This document shows, piece after piece, positions 22,637 to 31,729 of a stretch of 64,000 nucleotides of DNA. The notes below the pieces were generated by a model. That model was not told the origin of the DNA, searched no databases, and saw only the letters and a program-made list of their open reading frames with translations. The position numbers and the translations under genes were made by a program. The first letter of the stretch is position 1, and every line of letters begins with the position of its first letter. Source of the stretch: Mortierella hygrophila (taxonomy: Eukaryota > Mortierellomycota > Mortierellomycetes > Mortierellales > Mortierellaceae); assembly GCA_015680625.1 (NCBI GenBank), contig JAAAXW010000072.1, positions 1 to 64,000 on the forward strand, given 5' to 3'.

Positions 22637-25521
22637 ATGGACCCACACCCTTCACGATCGCCGAGATATCACCAATCCCACCTCGCCACCAAGCCCGTCC
22701 CTTTTCACACCACCTATCACCGCAGCACTACTGCCAACACAACCAACAGACTCAGCGCCTCACACTTTTCAACTGCATTAATGCATTCAATCGACCGCAA
22801 GCCCATCGGAGAGCAACAGCCTTTGAGCTCTCAACAAGCACCGCCTTTACCCCAACGGCCTAACGAGCAGTATCAGGGGTCTGACATGACCAACCCCGAC
22901 ACCGCCTCTGTTAAAAGCAAGGAGTCAGTCGACACAGCAGCGGATGTCGAGCAACACTGCCTTCTATTTCCGACGTACGCAACTCGTCATTCACGATCTG
23001 GTATGTTATTTGTTAACAATGCCGATGTGGGGTATCATTTGTGATATGGGATATATATCCATTTTTTTGGGTTAGCATGTGGCATAGTGTGCTGACTAAA
23101 TTTTTTTCTACTTCATTTTTCATGGATATCATGCGTCGCCAATGACACAATAGGTTCCAAAGATCCGCTGGACTGGAATATCCGTGTCCGGGGATGGGCT
23201 TACTCAAAGAGATCCAATCGACGAAAGCGCCTTGTCATGAGTACGTGATAGTGGCGTAAATTGCTAGAGTTTTTGCCATAGCAGAGAAAGACAAGATCCC
23301 GTACTAACATATTACACTTGTTTTAGGTATGGCGAGAAAGTTGGCTGGCGTGACAAAGGATAACAAGGTCTACGACACATTAGAGTCACGTTTTGGCATG
23401 TTCCTCGCAAGCAACACGCAGGGTGCCCGGTTTTCGATTCAATGTGTTGGCGCTACCAGCACAAGCCAAATGGAGCTTGCAGGAGACCCCAGCTCTCACG
23501 ATCCTACAGTCGACGAGCTCATGAGTGAGACGCATACCTCAGAGGGCGCGCTAGCAATTGCTCAAACTGCCAAGGACAAGTTACTGCTCCGAAAGTCACT
23601 AGAAGAAAACCGTGAACAGGAGTATCTGGGCAAGTCTCAGGAAGGATCGCTTGCGAGCAGTCCATTTCAACCTCAACCTCAATTGCAACAGCAACAGCAA
23701 CAATACCCAGCTTCAGCAATAGGCTCACCATACCTTCCCGCAGACGGTTCGCTATTGACAAGAGTGACTTCCCCCGAGAGTCAGGAGAGCTCTTTCTCCG
23801 ACCGCTGGACCAAAGGCGCCGCCTTTGTCAAAGGGGCTTACAAGAAGTACAAGCCTATTGTTGTTGCTCAGGTTCAGAGTTCTCTCCCGGGCACGGAGCA
23901 GGAGCACACGCGTTCCTTGATTGTACCGGGAGAGTCCAATGATAATCGCCCAAGCAGTCGAAGTAGCAGCCACCAGGGGAGCACAATCTCGGATTGCTCT
24001 GGCGATGAGGCCAGGGCGGATCTCCCTTCCAGAGCCAGCAGGACGGATTCGGGAGACACCATTTTGTCACAGACAGAGACGCATATCGAGGATCTCGGCC
24101 ATGGAATGTTCCCAACAGTTCAGATTTCTTCTCAACCCGGAGGTCACTTTGACGGTACGCTTCGGGTATCGCATGAGGATGTCCAGGCGCACCGCAAACA
24201 GAGTTCGTTGAATGAGCTGAGCAGGAGCAAGACCGTCACTGGAAAGGGCGACGAAAGTCACCCGAGGTTCTTGAAACTTCACGCTTATCACCCCGACATG
24301 AAGGAGCCTTGTCATGGTATCGTCAACTTGGTCGATCCAGAGGGCATTTCGATTATCTCCGACATTGACGACACCATCAAGGAAACCGACATTGTCGCAG
24401 GAGCGCGGATTATTCTCCGGAACACCTTCCTGAATGACATGGTGGATGTGCCGGGGATGGCCAAGGTCTACAAGAACTGGTGGAAGCAAGGAGCGGCGAT
24501 TCACTATGTCTCGAACTCGCCCTGGCAGCTGATCCCAAGTCTGCTCGAGTTCTTCCACAACCACAAGTTTCCTCCTGGTTCGGCGCATCTTCGACTGCAC
24601 GACAGCGTTTTGAAGACGTACTTTATGACCCCAGGACAAAACAAGCGCAAGAGCATTCGCGAGATTCTATTGGACTTTCCAGGCCGCAAGTTCATCCTGG
24701 TCGGCGACAGCGGCGAAATCGACATGGAGATGTAAGGTCCCTCGCTTTTGTATCTAAGGCGATCAAGGAGATGATATCGGTTGTGAGCTTTGAGTCTGAC
24801 GCTTTTTTTCCCTCTCTTGTGATAACTTTACCCTCTTTCTAGTTATACGGATATGGCGGTAGAATTCCCTGAGCAGGTTTTCAGAATTTTTATCCGCGAC
24901 ATCACCTCGGCCAAGCTGAAGGAAGAGTCGGACAAAATGTCTGCCGCTCCTCCAGCTCGGGCCCTGTCGTTTACGTCAATGATTCAAAAGGCACCCATCA
25001 CAGCAGTCACCACTGGATTCGGCTACTTTTCACGGTCTGGCGCTGGCGCTGGCGGTGAAGAGGGAGCCTATGCAGCAGCAACCGCGGGGGGGATTTCAGG
25101 AGATGGCATGTCGGTAGAGAACAGTGCCTCGGCGCAGTCTCAAAAGGCTAACGGTGCTGGACAACAACCACCTCCCAAGCCGCGTCGCGCAAACGTGGCG
25201 GCGTCTAACGGATCCAGCCCACAGAGTACTCCAGCTCCAACATCCCCCGGGTCCCAATCACCTATGGTGCCTGGTGATTTGGACGGTGACACCATGCCTG
25301 GCCAACCCCCCGCAGAGCCTCAAGTTACTAAGACACCGTATGAGATTTGGCAGGACCGTGTCAATCACTGTCAAAGTCAGCTGTTGGGTGGGACTATGAC
25401 GTTATTTGATGATGCTTCTGCGTTGGAGGAAGATCCAATTGTCAGGGATATGCTTCGCCATTATGAGAATCACCATTCTTTGGATCTGGAGGAGGACAAC
25501 TTGGACAACGACTTGATGTAG
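22637..25521 (+). CDS. APP1: APP1-type phosphatidate phosphatase (actin patch protein 1 family)
   Basis: Four exons: 22637-23000, 23154-23240, 23327-24731, 24843-25521; 844 residues. Seen: a disordered N-terminus; the App1 N-terminal domain with LDWNIRVRGWAYSKRS and KVYDTLESRFGMFL; a long Ser/Gln-rich linker; then the HAD-like catalytic domain with the DxDxT motif in IISDIDDTIKETDI (about residues 494-503), VYKNWWKQGAAIHYVSNSPW, PGQNKRKSIREILLDFPGRK and ILVGDSGEIDMEMYTDMA. Family knowledge: yeast App1 converts phosphatidate to diacylglycerol at cortical actin patches during endocytosis. A Pro-rich stretch (PPPKPRR near 25170) could bind SH3 domains, as expected for an actin-patch protein. The last exon ends in an acidic tail. 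ATG 22637 is the first ATG in a longer open frame. Confidence 0.93.
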
Positions 25522-26057
25522 ACCTTATTTATTATCGAAGGACAAATGAAAAGTTAATATTAGTATCGTCGTTGGGCTTGTGCCAAGGCTGAAGGAGGGC
25601 TAAAGTGGGTGGAAAACGTGTCTATTGTCCCTGTGCCAAGATCTTCCTTTGTTTGGACCTGCAGAGCTGCTGTAACTTTATTTTTGGATGAGTGTCTAGC
25701 CTGTGTGTGTATGCGCCAAGTTATTGCTGTTGATTCGAAGACGAGTGAGGATGCCGACATACAAGACATTCTTACTATTCTCTCTTTACCTTTCACTCTT
25801 TACTCTTCACTTTTCAATCTTCTCTCTTCTCTCTTCTATCCTCTATTTTCTCTTCTCACTTCTCACTTCTCACCTCTCACTTCTCACTTCTCACTTCTCA
25901 CTTCTCACTTCTCACTTCTCACTTCTCACTTCTCACTTCTCACTTCTCACTTCCTACTTCTCTCTCCACTGTTTACTCTTCCACCTTTCATACCTTTTCC
26001 CGATCGCACACTCTTTCGTACCTTTTTCTTCTCTCAGCGACTATCATTCCATACAAT
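25522..26057. other. Spacer and leader with heptamer minisatellite
   Basis: 3' flank of the APP1-like gene, then a long C/T-rich tract (25780-26040) ending 17 bases before the next ATG. It includes the CTTCTCA array described separately. Open frames through it translate the repeat and are not genes. Confidence 0.6.
25853..25951 (+). repeat. (CTTCTCA)n tandem minisatellite, about 14 copies
   Basis: A 7-base unit CTTCTCA is repeated about 14 times with very few mismatches (one CCTCTCA). It sits in the presumed leader or promoter of the intronless gene at 26058. Seven is not a multiple of three, so copy number changes would shift any frame through it, which argues that it is untranslated. Confidence 0.9.
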
Positions 26058-27395
26058 ATGAGTAGACGACAAGCGATAATCGGACACCTCCAACTCTTTG
26101 GCAAGATCCTGTTGAAGCAGCTCAACCAGACACACGCCCATATCCAACAACAACATACACATACACATACACATTCAAGTTCGAATGGTGTTTCCTCCCT
26201 CGAAACAACAGTCGCTTCCTCAACAACTGCGACATCCACCACCACCACCACCTCGATTTCTCCATTTTCCTTGTCCCATTTGCGGACCCATGGATCGACT
26301 GCCAATAGTTTGCGAAAGATGGCAACCACCGCCGTAGCAGCGGCGACAAGAATCGTAGCCGCAGCAACGGTGGTGAAGATTGAGGCGGAATCGTCGGACG
26401 ACTCGGAGCACCCGCAGCAACAGGATATGTCGACGTACTTGCCGTTTATTTTTCCGGACACCCCTTCGTTTATCGAATCTACAAGAGCGAGTTTGAGAGG
26501 GTCGCGGGCTAAGCAGGGAGGGCGAGAAGAACAGGGACAGGATCGATTACCGTGTGTTAGTACGACTATGGGTCCTCGACCGTCCATCTTCCCATTGACG
26601 TCAATTCACCTGTTTATCTCTTTGACCACTTCCACCTCCTTGCCTGCTATCACCAACACAGCCGACACAACTGCAACATCTGGAACAGCAGGAAAAGGAA
26701 CAGGAACATTGGTACGAGGTCAGGTCCTAAACTTCCGCGGGATATCTCACCACCATGGCTTCCTCATCCTCCTCCCAGACCTAGATGAAGACCTCATCCT
26801 CGACTTAACTCCAACCCTCGAACGTGTCTACGGGTCCCCCCTCCACCCTACATCCGAAGAAGACGACATCGACGCTGGATTAACGATTGTGTTGTTCGAA
26901 GAAGACGAAGTCCCCAAGAAGATGTGGACACTGACGATTCCGCGTCCCCTAGGTAGCGTGTTGCCTAGGAATAGAGTTCGGCCGGGACAGGATAGGGAGA
27001 GACGGAAGGGGAGGCGGAGGGAGGGGCAGTTTAGGGATATTTCTGGAGGTGGGTATGGTGCAGGTTGTTCAAGTGGTGGAGGGGTTGGGGGAGGAGGGAT
27101 GGGGTGGGAGGTGGATGAGCAGTCGGTGCTTGTGTTAAGGCATTGGGTTTCGGCGGTTTGGAATGCCTATGATCGGTGGGATCGGTATCGCGAGCGATGG
27201 CTTTCGACTGGTGCCGGCGGTGGTGGTTGCAATGGAGAGGCAGTGTACACATGGGAAGGAGAGTCGTGCGGTAGTAGAGGTGGTAGTAGAAGTGGTGGTG
27301 GGTACGAGGTGATGAATACAGGGGACTGTAGGTCAGAACCTAGAGTGTCAAATCTGTTGAAGAGCATTAACCGACTAAATGGTCTTGTTACATAA
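26058..27395 (+). CDS. Unknown intronless gene, 445 residues
   Basis: A single uninterrupted ATG-started frame of 445 residues; I do not recognise it. Seen: N-terminal helix-like MSRRQAIIGHLQLFGKILLK, a His-Thr repeat from ACACAT units, a Thr/Ser/Ala-rich segment, then a central block with more order-like composition (LVRGQVLNFRGISHHHGFLI, DLDEDLILDLTPTLERVYGS, AGLTIVLFEEDEVPKKMWTL), followed by an Arg-rich then Gly-rich region (residues 310-360) and another ordered piece LRHWVSAVWNAYDRWDRYRE. Trp and hydrophobic patches argue for a real protein. It stops 7 bases before the stop codon of the opposing TOPORS-like gene. No signal peptide is obvious. Confidence 0.6.
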   Translation: MSRRQAIIGHLQLFGKILLKQLNQTHAHIQQQHTHTHTHSSSNGVSSLETTVASSTTATSTTTTTSISPFSLSHLRTHGSTANSLRKMATTAVAAATRIVAAATVVKIEAESSDDSEHPQQQDMSTYLPFIFPDTPSFIESTRASLRGSRAKQGGREEQGQDRLPCVSTTMGPRPSIFPLTSIHLFISLTTSTSLPAITNTADTTATSGTAGKGTGTLVRGQVLNFRGISHHHGFLILLPDLDEDLILDLTPTLERVYGSPLHPTSEEDDIDAGLTIVLFEEDEVPKKMWTLTIPRPLGSVLPRNRVRPGQDRERRKGRRREGQFRDISGGGYGAGCSSGGGVGGGGMGWEVDEQSVLVLRHWVSAVWNAYDRWDRYRERWLSTGAGGGGCNGEAVYTWEGESCGSRGGSRSGGGYEVMNTGDCRSEPRVSNLLKSINRLNGLVT

Positions 27396-27402
27396 TTGTG
27401 TT

Positions 27403-29173
27403 TTATGGAAGTTTATTGTCGCGAGACGCGTAGAGATCTTGTTCGCGTTTGAGTCTGGCCTGCAGAATGGCTTGTAGATCAGTCCTGTTGGGGGTGTCGC
27501 GTGTCGAACTGTCGCTTGTTTCTATTTTGTTAATCAGGCGATCCGTTGCTCGCCCATCTATTGAACTTGTACTGAGAGCAGGAAAATTTGCCTCCTGGAT
27601 TGTATGTCTGTTGGTGGCGTTTTCCTCCGTAGACTCTCTATCCTCGCTTCTAGAGTATGATTGTGTTTCCCGGTCACGGTGAATTCTCCTACTCTTTTTC
27701 TCATCTCTACCAAGCGAATTATTCCTTCCACTTCGAGCACGTCCAGAGCCATGAGGCGACCCATGCCCTCGCCTCCTCGTCCTCTCCAGACGTTCCTGAT
27801 CAATTGAACCTTCATCATTAATTATCCTCTGAATATCGCCGCCGCCACCAGTCCCCGTTGCCGCCGCTGTTGAAGAAGACGTTGAAGGCGAGTTGTACTG
27901 AGCAGCGCGATCATAAGCCTCCATCGAAAATGGCGACCTCGCAAAGCCCATCAGCTCATGCACAAAGTGCTCCGTATGATCAAGCAAAAAATCTCGGATC
28001 AAATCCTGTCCTTGGTCTGTCTGGAGGTCGTATCGTTTACAGACTGCAATGACGTATTCTCGGATGATCTCCAACCCTGAGTCAGTTTCTTCATGAGGGT
28101 TGTCGGTTGAGCGAGAGGTACTTGCACTTCCTGGTGCTTCTGGAGGAGCGGAAGAGAGGGTGGTGATGGCTTGGAGTTCTCGTCGGATCCAGGGGACGAG
28201 ACGGTCGAGGCGTTGAGGGAATATCCGGAATGTCTCTGGTGTGATCTGTTGGAAGCCTGAGATCCTGTTTGCGCCTACGTGTCGAACATACAATCCGTTA
28301 CGGTATACATTCCTATTCAGGGCATACGGCAAAAACGTTGTCGTTAGCTACATTTCTCGGCACACTACCGGGTACGCATGGCAGACTGAAAAAAGGGCGT
28401 GAGTGGGTACCTTCGATTCTCAAGAGCTGCTTGTTGACGGCCAGCAACAGATTGTTCGTCTGAAGTTTCCGGCCGCAACGGGCGGTTCCTAGCACGTCTT
28501 CGAAATTGCGGAGGTCCATAGAGTCGGCGGATGATTCCGTGTGGGACTGTAGCATCGCTTGCGTTTGGCCGTCCAGAGTGCGATCGTACATGAGGCAGAG
28601 GTTCAAATTGGTGCTAAGTATGCAATGAGTATGGTTGTTTCTGGTGAGTACCGTTATGTTGGATTAGGGCAATCGTGTGAATGTGCTGCTGTGGAGACTT
28701 ACGACGGTGTAATGACGGTCATCCTGGATCTCATGCAAGCAGCTTGTAAAAGGTTGGATACAAAGCGGACAGGTGCGGGAGAGAGTCGACCATTGAATGA
28801 TGCAGCTGAAGCAGAACTCGTCTAACGAGAAAGTAGAAAATTCAATGTTTGTTCAATTGTCCTTCATAAAGCAAGCAACGTTTTGAGAAAAACTAAAATT
28901 GACAGCCTTACGGTGACATTTCTCCAGTACGGCTCGATCCTCGTAGGTGTTCAGACAGATAGTGCAGCAGGACGATTCGCTTTCAGGGTCCGCGGCTGGA
29001 GAAGGGTGCGCAGTGTTGTCAATGTCATGGTCTGCACATGTCGGAGATGAATCCCTCGTGCTTGGTGACAATGCCCGTTTGGTTCTTGAAGGTGATGGTG
29101 CTGAGTGTCCTGCAGCTGTCTTTATGTGTTCTGTTGTATTTCTGTTGGCGATGGCAGGGTCCTTGTAGTTCAT
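27403..29173 (-). CDS. TOPORS: TOPORS-like RING-type E3 ubiquitin/SUMO ligase
   Basis: Four exons: 29173-28912, 28821-28703, 28613-28411, 28312-27403; 497 residues with consistent phases. Seen: a Ser-rich N-terminus; a C3HC4 RING split by intron 1, CCTICLNTYEDRAVLEKC then HHEFCFSCIIQWS and CPLCIQPF; then FTSCLHEIQDDRHY; and after an Arg-rich exon 3 the segment VYRNGLYVRHVGANRISGF with PWIRRELQAI, which matches by memory the region after the RING in animal Topors. The C-terminal half is Arg/Ser-rich and disordered and contains EANFPALS. Family knowledge: Topors is a nuclear ligase for ubiquitin and SUMO. Exon 3 has no ATG and would be missed by ORF scanning, but its frame, splice sites and composition fit. 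It diverges 234 bases from a broken FAD monooxygenase. Confidence 0.85.
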
Positions 29174-29407
29174 TCTGCTGTGGGTTGTGGGACAAGAATG
29201 AAAAACGAATGCTAATTTTTGGAGCCTTTGTCCTGCGCAAAAATGGGCGGGAGAAACCCTTAATTGATTGATTGGTGCCTGATCGTATGTTTCGCACTAC
29301 AGCTAATGAAGTCAGTGTGAGGGGCACAGCCGAAGTCGTGAACGTGTTCGCGTCCCTCATTCATTTTCCCTCTTTTCTCTCATTCCCCATCACTCTTACT
29401 CGCGAAA

Positions 29408-30320
29408 ATGGACTCTTCCTCAGAACAACAGTACGACGTTACGGAGGCTATATATGGAACACAGCCTTATCGTCAGTCACGTCCTGCCGTCGAAGTCGTT
29501 ATTGTCGGAGGAGGTATTGCAGGGCTCTTACTCATTTTCCCAGACCTCAGAATGCGATGCTGACAACAACAGCGACGAGATGATCAAAGAAGCAGATGAC
29601 TTCCGTACATCTCTAGGCGCCACTATGAGGGAGTTGATCCGTGCCACACCCCAGGATGGAGTCTCTTGCATCTTACTTGAGGAGAAATTGTTTGATACTT
29701 GGTATCATGGCCATGTCGCTCTTATTGGTGATGGTAAGCACTCCTCAAGCCCGTCGCGCTAAAGTATTTCGGTTTATGACTTGGGTCTAACCATCTTCGT
29801 TTTTACATTTCCGCTAACTTCCGTCATTATAGCTTGCCACAAGGTAACGAAGTTTGGCTTGGAAAGGTAATCATGACCGAATATATAATTGATCTTTCTT
29901 CTTCCTCTTCAAATAACTTCTGCCGAGTACTGGGCAATGCACTTGAAGCAATGTGCATGCAAAAGAATCACGGGCACTCCGAAAAACACCATCATACTCG
30001 CAATCATTTTTTATGTTTTGACAATCATGGGTACTGTGAGTGCTATGCAAGAAGCCGCGATTCTGGCAAACTGCCTTTATGGCCTTGAATCTTGCACACG
30101 TAATGAAATCATCGCGCGCCTTCCTGGATTACAAGGAGCAGCGATACAAGTATGTCCAGCGTCATTTCGACTCCAGCACAATTTTTCAAAGAAAAAGTGT
30201 CACCATAGCAGTGATAGACATGCTGTCAGTGAGACTGATAAACCTTGCTCATCAGTCTTTGATCGCTCATTTTTGGTGGCGTTGGCTCCCCAGCCACACA
30301 GAAAAGAGTAGTTTAAGGGT
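29408..30320 (+). pseudogene. Degraded FAD-dependent monooxygenase
   Basis: Pieces of one FAD monooxygenase in order but in different frames. Near the 5' end an ATG-started frame reaches the dinucleotide-binding motif VEVVIVGGGIAGLL and stops at about 29563. After a frame change comes DDFRTSLGATMRELIRATP and FDTWYHGHVALIGD, the late part of the fold, so most of the FAD and substrate domain between them (roughly 250 residues) is missing. A phase-1 intron (29734-29832) still joins GD to ACHK, but the sequence after ACHK is not recognisable. The C-terminal helix AMQEAAILANCLYGLE reappears near 30036 and is frameshifted again before FLDYKEQRYKYVQRHF. Several independent lesions make an active product very unlikely. 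Family assignment is by motif. Confidence 0.82.
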
Positions 30321-31729
30321 ATCTTTGAGAAAGCAACATGTATAAAAAACAGCCACACCCGCAAAATTTTTATCTCTTTAACTTTGAATCGCGTTGCTGC
30401 CCCACTGGTTTGTTTTGCCAATTGAGAGTCGATCAACTGGTGCAAGGCGGCGAGTTTTTTTCTCTAGTCCCTCCCTCTTCGCAAGGAGGGGGAAAGGATA
30501 ATGAGGGATAAATTGGTTAACCGCGAAAGATAGATCAGCTATCCGTTTTGGCACTGCGAGAGACCTTTATGCTTCCACTGGTCTTTGCTGAGTCTAAGAT
30601 TCGAATCGCACATCCTCATTCAATTATTCTCACATTAAAAAAAGAAAAAGAGATCAGATCCAAGTCATCATGATTTGACGGCGATGATCTGAAAAGGCTT
30701 CGTTGGTGGATGATGCATAAACGGGCGTAGAAGCAATTGGTTCTCTGATATGTAGTGAATCCGCATTGCTACTTTGCAAACCCCCCCCCACCACATTCAT
30801 CCTATTCTATCCACAAAAGCGCACCTGATACAAATCAACAACTAACCCCAACAAACGTTGGCTATCCAGCAGACAGCTTCAGCCTACCCTCTCTTCTCGT
30901 CCAATTGCTCGTCATCCGTCAATGGTACAGGATGGGGAACCCCGGAGGTTTCTGATTCGGTCACTCTCTACAGAGCAAAGAAGAGCTAACGACTGTTTTT
31001 CCGTCCAAGGAACAAAGTAATGTCAACAGGGAGAAATCATCGCACGCTAGCTATTAAAAAAAAAACCTATGACGAAAGGGCAGTTCTCGTTCTCGGATGG
31101 CCACAACAGGTCAACTCGAGAAAATAAAAGCGCACCATCAATTGGTTGAAGGGTGAAGCAAAGGAAAGGGAGTAGGAGGATGAAGGTATGACCCCCTCTT
31201 TTCGTGGTTGTTGAGAACCAAGGGGTGAAACTAGAATCTTTTTCTCTTTCACGAAAAATGAAGGGTGGCTAGCGCACAGTAGGACACAATGCGGGCATGG
31301 CGGTGGCCGTATGTCATGTCTGCTTGAGAAGCTGACCAGTTGACATTTTTCAGGGCATTCACCGCACATATCTTAGGGTGTGGGAATTGTGAACATTGAC
31401 ATGAATAAAGCATTGCCTGATGGGGCGAGTGAGTGAGCGAGCGAGTCAGTGCAGGAAGTACGCATAAGCGGTCCAGGCCGGCCAAGTCAGGCGGAGCAAC
31501 CAATGAATTCAAGACATCTCTTGTCCAGTGCAGCCCAATGCAGATCCAATGTGGGTGTGGTAGGAAGAACATGATTTGCCAGAGACAGATGCAAATAAAT
31601 AGACGTGCGCTCGACCCTTCACCTCTTTACTTCTCTCCCTGTTTCTCTTCACTTCACACCCCTACATTTGTTTCTCTCTTTCTTCACCTCAATCCCTACC
31701 TATCTCCCTTTTACTCCATATCATTAGTC
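30321..31729. other. 1.4-kb intergenic region, glutamate dehydrogenase promoter side
   Basis: No supported gene. A C-run lies at 30781-30789 and C/T-rich leader sequence at 31620-31720 just before the glutamate dehydrogenase start. 30520-30630 has tRNA-like words but no foldable tRNA. Open frames are short and unsupported. Confidence 0.5.

Noticed and set aside
25853..25951. Array that might be read as a CRISPR or protein repeat
   Set aside because: The 7-base unit has no spacers and is a simple minisatellite; the organism is eukaryotic.
30520..30630. tRNA-like words (TGGCACTGCGAG, GATTCGAATC)
   Set aside because: The stems around the T-loop and acceptor do not pair, and the A box mismatches at an invariant position; no cloverleaf can be folded.
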